Assembly: GCA_964444795.1 (NCBI GenBank)
Contig: CAYUIQ010000080.1
Location: forward strand, 1-31,452
Reading direction: 5' to 3'
Source of the DNA: JABMRP01 sp964444795
Lineage (GTDB): Bacteria; Planctomycetota; Planctomycetia; Pirellulales; Thermoguttaceae
Length of the DNA stretch: 31,452 nucleotides
Shown: positions 8,080-14,601 of the stretch, one piece after another
Layout: the number at the start of each line of letters is the position of its first letter
How positions within the stretch are numbered: the first letter of the stretch is position 1
Notes under the pieces: generated by a model
Told to the model about the DNA's origin: nothing
The model's input: only the letters and a program-made list of their open reading frames with translations
Database searches by the model: none
Made by a program: the position numbers and the translations under genes

Positions 8080-9468
8080 TCACAGGCTCCATCCTTCTCG
8101 ATACTCCCCGCGGATGTAGCGGTTCGCTTCGGGGGCGCCGGTGACCCGCATCTTCCGGGCGTCCCACTCCAACGGCGCTCCGCTTTGCAGGGCCACGTTG
8201 CCCAGCAACACCATTTCGGTCAGCGGAGCCGAGTACGCGAAACTGGCACAGGGCTGCGTTCCCGTGTTGCAGGCCGCGATCCACTCCTGCATGTGCCGGT
8301 TGCCTTTCGTCCAATCGCCTTCCTTCACCGCTCGGATCTTCTGGTAGGGCTTCCGGCTTTGGATGTCGGCAAACTCCGGAATCGTTCGCGGACCAATTTG
8401 GCCGGGGTTCGTGCCGAAGACCGTCGGCCCGAACATCATCGTATGTTCGTCACCGACAAAGATCGAGCCGTTGCTGCCGACTTCCCGGAGGTACGGCAAC
8501 TGGTCGGGGCGAGACGGGCGGCGTCCACCGTCGTACCAGGTAATCGTCACCGGCGGCAGGTCCTCCCGGGCGGGAAAACGGTAGCGGACGGTCGAAGCCT
8601 CGGGATACGTTTCGCCGTGGACGCCCGTCGATTCGGCCTCCACGGAAAACGATTGGGCCTCGCCCAGTTTGAGGCCCCAGAACGCGGCGTCGAGAAGGTG
8701 GCATCCCATGGCGCCCAGCGCCCCGGTGCCGAAATCGAGCCATCCTCGCCAGCGGTAGGGATGGTAGGCCGGCTGGAAGGCTCGCTGGGGAGCCGGGCCG
8801 AGCCAGAGATCCCAATCCAATCCCGAGGGCACGGGTGCTTTCCCCTCGGGCCGATCGACGGCCTGCGGCCACTGGGGCCGGTTGGTCCAGCAATGGACTT
8901 CCCGGACCGGACCGAGTCCGCCGCCCCAGAGCATCTCGACGGTGCGGCGAATGCCCGCTCCCGAATGGCGTTCGTTGCCCATCTGCGTCGTCACCCCGGT
9001 CTCTTTCGCCAGCCGGGCCAACTGCCGGGCTTCCCAGACGTCGTGCGTAAGGGGCGTCTCGACGTAGACGTGTTTTCCCCGTCGCATCGCCTCGGCGGCG
9101 ATCGTCGCGTGGGTATGGTCCGGCGTCGATACCACGACCGCGTCAATACCCTTTTCCTCATCGAGCATCTTGCGGAAGTCCCGGTACTTCGCCGCCTCGG
9201 GGTAACGTTCCAGGGCCGTCGCGGCCAGGCGCCAGTCGACGTCGCACAGGGCAACGATATTGGCGCCTTCGCATTTTTCCATATTACCCAAGCCCCGCGC
9301 ACCCAGTCCCACGCCGGCGATGTTCAGCCGGTCGCTGGGAGGGCGCTTCTCGCGCTGGGCTCCCTCGCTCGTCTTTGTGCCGAGCACCGAGCACGGAACG
9401 ACAAAGCAGCCCGCCGTAACGGCGCTATCACGCAAGAAGCCACGCCGGGTGAGGTTTTGGTTTCGCAT
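8080..9468 (-). CDS. Tat-exported Gfo/Idh/MocA family protein with altered catalytic residues
   Basis: 462 residues from the ATG at 9468, chosen because AGGGGGA lies just upstream; an in-frame ATG at 9489 adds seven residues. A twin-arginine signal (TRRGFL, residues 7-12) is followed by a Rossmann NAD(P) site with GVGLGARG (52-59), LCDVDWR and VVVSTPDHTHA. The usual EKP motif is ETP (T138), and the catalytic Asp of the usual GALGDMGCH loop is Ala (GALGAMGCH, A253), while the His (H257) is kept. In inositol-dehydrogenase-type members the catalytic set is Lys-Asp-His, so two of three are missing. It may be a non-oxidoreductase or a binding protein, but planctomycetes carry many divergent members. 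The sulfatase at 6403-8001 follows on the same strand. The repeat array ends just upstream. Confidence 0.9.
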   Translation of the reverse strand: MRNQNLTRRGFLRDSAVTAGCFVVPCSVLGTKTSEGAQREKRPPSDRLNIAGVGLGARGLGNMEKCEGANIVALCDVDWRLAATALERYPEAAKYRDFRKMLDEEKGIDAVVVSTPDHTHATIAAEAMRRGKHVYVETPLTHDVWEARQLARLAKETGVTTQMGNERHSGAGIRRTVEMLWGGGLGPVREVHCWTNRPQWPQAVDRPEGKAPVPSGLDWDLWLGPAPQRAFQPAYHPYRWRGWLDFGTGALGAMGCHLLDAAFWGLKLGEAQSFSVEAESTGVHGETYPEASTVRYRFPAREDLPPVTITWYDGGRRPSRPDQLPYLREVGSNGSIFVGDEHTMMFGPTVFGTNPGQIGPRTIPEFADIQSRKPYQKIRAVKEGDWTKGNRHMQEWIAACNTGTQPCASFAYSAPLTEMVLLGNVALQSGAPLEWDARKMRVTGAPEANRYIRGEYREGWSL

Positions 9469-9512
9469 CTCCCTTTTCCCCCTATTCATGTCCTTTAACC
9501 CTCACATGCAAT

Positions 9513-9578
9513 CCCTTCGTTTCCGCTTGTTCCAAACTCTTCTTTTGAACAGGAGAAAGCAGAGGAAACGGAGAAGGG
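9513..9578. repeat. Array hairpin 1 (left arm shortened)
   Basis: The right arm at 9547-9578 (GAACAGGAGAAAGCAGAGGA...) is full length. The left arm at 9513-9532 is about ten bases shorter, so only part of the stem can pair. It lies 24 bases upstream of the ATG at 9489 and 45 bases upstream of the preferred start at 9468, inside the possible leader of the Gfo/Idh/MocA gene. Confidence 0.65.
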
Positions 9579-9582
9579 TATG

Positions 9583-9699
9583 TCAAGTTGCTGAATTCGA
9601 GACTGGGAAGAACAGCCGGGACACGTCTTCGGTTAGTCTTTCTACGTTGTGGTCAATCAGTAGGCCGAGCACACTATCCAGCGATTCAGGTTACTCAAT
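9583..9699 (-). pseudogene. GxxExxY C-terminal remnant 1
   Basis: Read on the minus strand it ends at a TGA (9583-9585) and gives VLGLLIDHNVERLTEDVSRL, then FFPVSNSAT. This matches the C-terminal strand and helix typical of GxxExxY proteins (GLLINFNV...). Upstream the frame is broken: the segment matching LSYMK needs a one-base shift, and a TAA interrupts the frame. Only about 38 codons of homology are present; no catalytic GxxExxY segment is seen. Confidence 0.7.
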
Positions 9700-9753
9700 A
9701 CGGTCGGTAAAACGGATACATGTTCACTTCCTCGCCAAATCCGAGCCAATCGG

Positions 9754-9828
9754 CTTCTCTGTTCCCTCCGTTTCCTCCTGTTCCAACTTGTCCTTTTTGA
9801 ACAGGAGCGAACAGAGGGAACAGAGACG
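9754..9828. repeat. Array hairpin 2
   Basis: Left arm 9754-9783 and right arm 9799-9828 form a long imperfect stem with a 15-base loop containing a T run. The stem follows the stop codon of remnant 2 when read on the minus strand. No U-run follows the stem on that strand, so it is not a standard intrinsic terminator. Confidence 0.75.
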
Positions 9829-9834
9829 GTCATA

Positions 9835-9954
9835 TCAAGTTGCCACATTCGCGCCGGGGAGTATCAGCCGGGACACGCCTTCGGTTAGCCGTTCCACGTT
9901 GAAGTTTATCAGTAGACCAAGCGGAATATCCAGCAGTTTCATGTAGCTCAGCAC
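9835..9954 (-). pseudogene. GxxExxY C-terminal remnant 2 (best preserved)
   Basis: This is the clearest copy: 39 codons uninterrupted on the minus strand from 9954 to the TGA at 9835-9837, beginning VLSYMKLLDIPLGLLINFNV and ending ERLTEGVSRLILPGANVAT. The LxYMKLxxIPLGLLINFNVxxLxxGIxR pattern is characteristic of the C-terminus of GxxExxY proteins, a family of about 120-130 residues. A TAA lies directly before the homologous segment, so this is a fragment and not a gene. Confidence 0.75.
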
Positions 9955-9995
9955 TTAGGCCTTACCCTCTCCCTTGCCAACTTCGAAACAATCAG

Positions 9996-10070
9996 CTTCT
10001 CTGTTCCCTCCGTTTCCTCCTGTTCCAATCTGTCTTTTTTGAACAGGAGGGAACAGAGGAAACAGAGAAG
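9996..10070. repeat. Array hairpin 3 (longest intact stem)
   Basis: Left arm 9996-10025 and right arm 10041-10070 are 30 bases each with 27 complementary pairs and a 15-base loop ending in TTTTTT. Two of the three mismatches become G-U pairs in a minus-strand transcript, which gives 29 of 30 paired positions, against 28 in a plus-strand transcript. The structure therefore seems better kept in RNA read from the minus strand, the direction of the surrounding genes. Confidence 0.8.
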
Positions 10071-10076
10071 GATATA

Positions 10077-10193
10077 TCAAGTTGCTGAATTCCGCCCGGA
10101 GCGATCCGACGGAAGACATTCTTGATGCATCTTTCTGCGCTAAAGTCAATCAATAGGTCAAGCACAATGCCCGGCAGTTTCATGGTGCCCAAC
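10077..10193 (-). pseudogene. GxxExxY C-terminal remnant 3 (diverged)
   Basis: On the minus strand it reads LGTMKLPGIVLDLLIDF, then SAERCIKNVFRRIAPGG, which aligns with the C-terminus of remnants 1 and 2 (MKL..I.L.LLI.F..ER). The end is shifted in frame relative to the other two copies: ACTTGA is now read as CTT GAT, so the ancestral stop is lost. It is the most diverged copy. Confidence 0.6.
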
Positions 10194-10235
10194 GCGCATG
10201 CCTGTTCTTTTCCTTGCCAAGTCCAGACCAGTCAG

Positions 10236-10265
10236 CTTCTCTGCTCCCTCTGTTTCCTCCTGTTC
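10236..10265. repeat. Orphan left hairpin arm at the array edge
   Basis: CTTCTCTGCTCCCTCTGTTT and the bases to 10265 match the left arms of hairpins 2 and 3, but no right arm follows; the propeller gene stop codon begins 15 bases later. The array thus ends in half a unit, which fits duplication by recombination between arms or loss of the outer part. Confidence 0.65.
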
Positions 10266-10280
10266 ACTCCCATATAAGGT

Positions 10281-13200
10281 CTATTTCGCTCCCCCCAGGC
10301 AGATCAACGTTCCGTTCATGGTGGTCATGTAGAGCCGGTCACCGGCGGCGATCAGGCCGTCGAAGACAGGGACTTCCTGCATCTCGAACTCCGCCGCCGT
10401 GCTGCCGTCGGAGGTCGAGACGACCCGAAACACGGCGCCTCGCTTGCCGATCATCGCCTCGTAGGCACCTTCCTCGGGAGGCAGATCGGGCGCCCCGGCA
10501 AGGTAAAGGTGTGTACCAGCCAGCAGCATACCATGCACGCGAATCGGAATCCTTTCAGACCAGATCGGAAGTTCCGTCCGCGAAAAGCCCCGTCCCTTCT
10601 CGGCACCGATGTCCATGGCGTCTAGCACCGGTTTGGTCGTGTTGCGGTCGGCGATCAAATGGTAACCGCTCCCCGGGCGGAACTCGGGACTGTGACCGCG
10701 CCGCTCGGTGTAGACTTTCAGGGCATAGGTCGTCGTGTCGTCGAAGACGAGAATCTGACCGGATTTCGGCCCGCGGAACGTGAAGTAATAGCCGGGCCAG
10801 CGCTCGCTGTGCATCCAGTACGTGCGGTTGAACCACGTCCTGTCCAGAAAACCGTCGGTGGTCATCAAATGAGATTCGCCCTGGCGATCTCCGAGCTTGG
10901 TGATGCGGGGCATTTCCCGAAGGGTCAGATCGGAACCGAGCCTTTGCTGGTACAGGTAGAGGTCTTCCCGGCCGGCAACCAGAATATCCGATCGTGTTCC
11001 TTCCATGTCGAAGGGCCTGCCGCCGTACTTCGATACGTCGGGTTCTTCGTTGTGCAGCAGTGCCTCGTGCACGAGCTTGCCGCTGTGGGGATCAAGCGCG
11101 TAGACGCGGATGCCTCCGTCCAGATGGCTGGACCGCCCCGCCGTACAGTAGACCTTGCCGTCGCGCACCAACACGCTCCCGTGTACCGGCCAGACGGATT
11201 CCAGTTGGTCCATCACGCAAACATGACGTTCCTCCGGGGCGGCTCGGAACCGCCACGCGAGTCGCCCGTCCGCGGCGGACAGACAGTAGACCTGCCCGTC
11301 GGTACAGCCGAAGATACAGAGGCCCTGGTAGAGGGTAGGGGGAGAGTCGACGCGTCCGTCCGCGACGAAACTCCACCGGTGTTTGCCGTCTTTCGCGTTG
11401 ACGGCATGAACCGCGTGCGCATCCGGTTCGGCCACGAACACTTTGCCTCCCGCCGCCACGGGCGGAGTAAGACCTCCCCGGGGACGCTCGCGGAGCGTTG
11501 GACCGTCGAGCGTTGCCAGCGGCCCCGTAAGGATCGGCGTGTCCTCTACTTCGTCGGCGGGATCGAAGCCCGGTGGACACAACCGTGTCTCCCAGACCCG
11601 CTCCAATTCAACGGGCAAGGATGCTTTGACGGATCCGCTACGAAAGACGTCATGGCGGTAGGTCGGCCAGTCGGCGGTTGACATGTCGGGCCGCGACGCG
11701 CCGGCGGCAAGAGAATCGTACGCAGGTCCCTTCTCCAGACGCGGCTCGTCCTCGACGGCCTCGGCCGCCGGGACCTCGCGCGCGGCCGACAATGCATTGA
11801 GCCCGGTCAACAGAACACCCGGGTAGCAGAAACACTGACTTGGCGGCGCATACAAAAAGCCGTTGGCCGGGAGCATGCCGAAACCGCACGCGCCGCGGGT
11901 CCAATTGGCACGCATGTGGTTGGTGCCCTGGAGGTCGAAGAACTCGACGCCCCGTTTGTTCAGCAGGAGATACCGGCTGGTCGCCTTGGGCGGATAGCAG
12001 CGGATGTGATGGCCGGCGGTCACCAGTCGATCGGCGCTGACCGTCTTCCGCACCTCGCCGGTCGTCGGATCGTATCCCTGGCGAGTTTCTTCTCGGTGTT
12101 GCCACAAGAACGATCTCGGGTCGACGTGTCCCCAGGCGCACCAGATCAGGCCGCCGGCTCCGAAGAGTCCGGGAGGATTCCGGGCGTGCGGGCTGCCGTC
12201 GGGCCCGGTCCAGAGCGCCTTGCCGGTCTCCAGCGAGAAGGCCCTCGTGCTGCCGCCGGTGAGGAACACGGCCCCGTTGTACAGCACCGCGTACCCTCTT
12301 CCGCCGGGCTTCGCGGCGGTCTGCCAGATTTCCTCGCCGCTGGCCAGTGACAGACAGACAAGGTTCACACCGTCGCAGTAGCAGACCCGGCCTTCGCCGG
12401 CAACCAACGTGTTCGGCGCAATGGCTCCGACGGCCTTCTTCCAGAGGATGTGACCGTCGTCCGGATCGGCCGCAACCACGTGCAAACCGGACCGTCCCTG
12501 CTTGCCGGGTAGTTGCGTGTTCAGGATCAGCCGATTGTCACACATCGCAATTTCGCTTACCTTGCCGGTTGCCTCACAGGTGTGGCGCGTCTCGCCCGTG
12601 GCCGCATCGAGGATCGAAAGCGGTCCCCTGGCGGTCAAGGTGACGTAGACGTTATCTCCGACCGCCACCAGAGCATGAGGATTGATCCGGCCGCAGGGCC
12701 GGCGCCAAAGGAGGACGCCGTTAAATGCGTCGCGCGCGATGAGTGCCCAGAGTGCCGGAACACCGCGCGGCTGGCCGATGATTCCTTCGTCGAGGACGCC
12801 GATCAGGCGCCCGTCCGCCGAAACGAGCGCCTGCACACTGGAAGAAAACTCGTGGCTTCGGCACCACATCGGCCCCGATTTCCATTGCAAATGCCGGGGC
12901 GGCCCCACACGGTCGTCCTCGGCCACCGCGTTGTTGCCCGCGTCGTGCAAGTAGTGGGTCCACTGGTCGATGTCGTCGGGCAACGGCTTGGCGTACCTGG
13001 CCCAACCGCCGACAACCGGCGGAGATTGGGCAACGAGCGTCGTGTTGCGGGTGTCGATCAGTCCCTGCACAACGACGCTTCCTTGGGGCGCAAGGACTCG
13101 CTCAATCTCGCCACTCGATACGCGCTGTTCGCCGCTGATTACCACGAGGTTGACCATATTGTCGCCATAGGGCAGCCGGTCGCTGTCCCACTGCCGCACG

Positions 13201-13484
13201 GAAACCGGGCCGTAGAGACCGCGCGACCGGATATGCGCGCGGGCCGCGGCGACCGTGGCCTGCTTGGCGTCCAGGCCATGGACAAGGTAGCGGTCGTTGG
13301 CATGCAGCAGAGCGGTCAACTTGCCGTCGCCGCAACCAAGATGGACCACCAAACCGCCCTCGACGCCGGTCACATCGAGTATCTCTTCGGCGGAAGTCGC
13401 GGCAAAGGCCGAGGAACAGCCAAGGCAGAGGATCGCGGCTAGTGGGATGCCGCAAGATCGCAAAGCGCTAAAGGTATTTCTCAT
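10281..13484 (-). CDS. Exported SAM-methyltransferase-domain / PQQ-type beta-propeller fusion
   Basis: 1067 residues. The ATG at 13484 has AGGAG nine bases upstream and opens a signal peptide (hydrophobic core to about residue 27, SSAFA). Residues about 42-145 form a class I methyltransferase fold with an intact motif I (VVHLGCGDG, 46-54), an acidic post-I residue (VHGLDA, D72), and LPYGDNMVNLVVI near 105-117. From about residue 165 the rest is PQQ-like propeller, with DWPTYRHDVFRSG, HAVNAKDGKHRWSF and YCLSAADGRLAWRF. The join is the signature GNNAVAEDDRVGPPRHLQW, shared with the paralogue at 148-4065. The His/Cys cluster H493, C496, C533, C551, C553 has the same spacing as in the paralogue. 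There is no LamG. The exported methyltransferase gene lies 72 bases upstream, so an operon is likely. Function unknown. Confidence 0.92.
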   Translation of the reverse strand: MRNTFSALRSCGIPLAAILCLGCSSAFAATSAEEILDVTGVEGGLVVHLGCGDGKLTALLHANDRYLVHGLDAKQATVAAARAHIRSRGLYGPVSVRQWDSDRLPYGDNMVNLVVISGEQRVSSGEIERVLAPQGSVVVQGLIDTRNTTLVAQSPPVVGGWARYAKPLPDDIDQWTHYLHDAGNNAVAEDDRVGPPRHLQWKSGPMWCRSHEFSSSVQALVSADGRLIGVLDEGIIGQPRGVPALWALIARDAFNGVLLWRRPCGRINPHALVAVGDNVYVTLTARGPLSILDAATGETRHTCEATGKVSEIAMCDNRLILNTQLPGKQGRSGLHVVAADPDDGHILWKKAVGAIAPNTLVAGEGRVCYCDGVNLVCLSLASGEEIWQTAAKPGGRGYAVLYNGAVFLTGGSTRAFSLETGKALWTGPDGSPHARNPPGLFGAGGLIWCAWGHVDPRSFLWQHREETRQGYDPTTGEVRKTVSADRLVTAGHHIRCYPPKATSRYLLLNKRGVEFFDLQGTNHMRANWTRGACGFGMLPANGFLYAPPSQCFCYPGVLLTGLNALSAAREVPAAEAVEDEPRLEKGPAYDSLAAGASRPDMSTADWPTYRHDVFRSGSVKASLPVELERVWETRLCPPGFDPADEVEDTPILTGPLATLDGPTLRERPRGGLTPPVAAGGKVFVAEPDAHAVHAVNAKDGKHRWSFVADGRVDSPPTLYQGLCIFGCTDGQVYCLSAADGRLAWRFRAAPEERHVCVMDQLESVWPVHGSVLVRDGKVYCTAGRSSHLDGGIRVYALDPHSGKLVHEALLHNEEPDVSKYGGRPFDMEGTRSDILVAGREDLYLYQQRLGSDLTLREMPRITKLGDRQGESHLMTTDGFLDRTWFNRTYWMHSERWPGYYFTFRGPKSGQILVFDDTTTYALKVYTERRGHSPEFRPGSGYHLIADRNTTKPVLDAMDIGAEKGRGFSRTELPIWSERIPIRVHGMLLAGTHLYLAGAPDLPPEEGAYEAMIGKRGAVFRVVSTSDGSTAAEFEMQEVPVFDGLIAAGDRLYMTTMNGTLICLGGAK

Positions 13485-13533
13485 CGAAGTCTGCTCCTGA
13501 AGTGAACGTCGTCCTGCTGTCGATTCCAGCCAT

Positions 13534-13546
13534 TTGCCATTGGCAA
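13534..13546. other. Short inverted repeat between two methyltransferase-fold genes
   Basis: TTGCC-ATT-GGCAA is a perfect 5-bp inverted repeat in the 72-base gap between the exported O-methyltransferase and the propeller fusion. It could be a small operator or just chance. It is too short to act as a terminator and has no T run. Confidence 0.25.
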
Positions 13547-13556
13547 TCGCTCCTGA

Positions 13557-14261
13557 CTACCGCTTCTTCAACGTCATACTGATACCGTAACTTTCCATCA
13601 TGATAAACGACGTGTCGAGGTCCGGGTTGCTGGTGATGGCTTTCATGTAGCGGGGGTCCGGCATACGGCCGTGCATGTCGTGGCCGAGGATCAGGCCGCC
13701 AGGGCGGACCAGTGGCAGCAGTTGTTCGAGATAGTCGAGATAGCCCTTCTTTTCGGCGTCGAAGAACAGTACGTCGATCGGTTCGGTGTGCTGCTTGACC
13801 GTCTGGTGGGCGTCGCCTTCGATGATCGTGATCACCTCGTCGACGCCCGCTTTCTTGAAATTCGCGGTGGCCAGTTTGACTCTTTCGGGGTCGATCTCAT
13901 GCGTGAAGACCTTGCCGCCGGCGGCGCGCGCGCCGATGGCCAGCCAGATGGTCGAGTAGCCGCTGGAGGTGCCGATCTCGACGACGCGCTTTGCGCCGAC
14001 CGCTTCGGTCAGTTGTCGCAACACGCGTCCCTCCCGGGTCGTGATATTGAGATACCAGTGCCCCGTGGCCATCTCCTCAAGCGCCGCCAAGGCCCGCTTC
14101 TCCGCGTCGTTCTTAGCCAGCGGCGGACGATCGTACTCCGGAGCTCCGCCGAAAGTGAACCCGCGATCGTCGGAACGTTTCTCCGGCGGCTGCGCCGATG
14201 CCGTGTTGACAACAAGCGACACAACGGCCAACGCGGCGACACTCAAGACGGCCTGTCTCAT
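13557..14261 (-). CDS. Exported class I O-methyltransferase (COMT-like)
   Basis: 234 residues. The ATG at 14261 has AGGAG seven bases upstream. The first about 23 residues are a clear Sec signal (AALAVVSLVV core, ASAQ cleavage). The rest is a COMT/caffeoyl-CoA-type methyltransferase: ERALAAL-like helix, THREGRVL-like region (ITTREGRVL), SAM motif I VVEIGTSSGYS (93-103), HEIDPER with E122, LFFDAEKKGY with D168, and GHDMHG with D195, matching the metal-binding acids of the family. Length is usual for the family plus the signal. An exported SAM-dependent enzyme is odd because SAM is a cytoplasmic cofactor. It lies directly upstream of another exported protein with a methyltransferase fold on the same strand. 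Confidence 0.92.
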   Translation of the reverse strand: MRQAVLSVAALAVVSLVVNTASAQPPEKRSDDRGFTFGGAPEYDRPPLAKNDAEKRALAALEEMATGHWYLNITTREGRVLRQLTEAVGAKRVVEIGTSSGYSTIWLAIGARAAGGKVFTHEIDPERVKLATANFKKAGVDEVITIIEGDAHQTVKQHTEPIDVLFFDAEKKGYLDYLEQLLPLVRPGGLILGHDMHGRMPDPRYMKAITSNPDLDTSFIMMESYGISMTLKKR

Positions 14262-14601
14262 GACACTACTCCTGGGGACTGCGGTGAGGGAGTGAAATCA
14301 GTTTCCTTGCCGTAACGGCCTCTATGTTAAGCGGGTGGGCGCCGTCTTTCAAGGCTTTCTTGACCTTTTGCGGTCGCCGGCAAGGTTCGAGTGCCATACA
14401 ATAGACAAGTATTCGGGCCGACGTGGCCGTTCGCCTCGGGCACAAAGTGCAATGGGATCCGCAAGAGGGGCAAAGCGCCGGCGACTCGCGGGCCCAAGCG
14501 TTTGCGGGTTGGATGAGACGCAAAGAAGCTGAAATTGAAATGTAAGGTTCGATGAACCGCGTATGACACCTCAACAGAAAATGCCGGACTGGAAACTAAT
14601 T
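14262..14601. other. Divergent intergenic region between methyltransferase and fucosidase
   Basis: No supported gene. This gap must hold the promoters of both divergent genes, but no convincing -35/-10 pair with proper spacing was found: TTGACC (14360-14365) and TACAAT (14397-14402) are 31 bases apart, too far. GGTTC-GAT-GAACC (14546-14558) is a 5-bp hairpin close to the first possible fucosidase start. A long minus-strand open frame here (14266-14574) has no recognisable features. Confidence 0.45.

Larger units (their letters stand above)
9513..10265. repeat. Tandem array of about 240-bp units: hairpin plus GxxExxY 3' remnant
   Basis: The gap between the stop of the propeller gene (10281) and the start of the Gfo/Idh/MocA gene holds three full units and one extra half hairpin. 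Left hairpin arms start near 9515, at 9754, at 9996 and at 10236, so the period is about 240 bases. Each unit contains a 30-base inverted repeat (CTTCTCTGTTCCCTCC... / ...GGAACAGAG) with a T-rich loop of about 15 bases, then, to its right, a minus-strand segment coding for a decayed C-terminus of a GxxExxY protein. A short conserved linker (CTTGCCAA...) precedes each next hairpin. The units have diverged by substitutions and small indels, so the array is not recent. Confidence 0.85.

Noticed and set aside
8020..9498. A 492-codon open frame on the + strand
   Set aside because: It is antisense to the Gfo/Idh/MocA gene, which has clear motifs. No signal or domain is visible in the + frame.
9260..9946. 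A 228-codon + strand frame running into the repeat array
   Set aside because: Its second half is translated hairpin and linker repeats, and its first half is antisense to the Gfo/Idh/MocA gene.
9513..10265. CRISPR array
   Set aside because: The period is about 240 bases, the repeated parts are long and diverged, and they include coding remnants and an inverted repeat. No short identical direct repeats with unique spacers and no cas genes are present.
14360..14402. Fucosidase promoter from TTGACC and TACAAT
   Set aside because: The two hexamers are 31 bases apart, far beyond the usual 16-18.
14266..14574. A 102-codon minus-strand frame in the methyltransferase-fucosidase gap
   Set aside because: It has no ribosome site, domain or signal, and overlaps the fucosidase start region; more likely chance.
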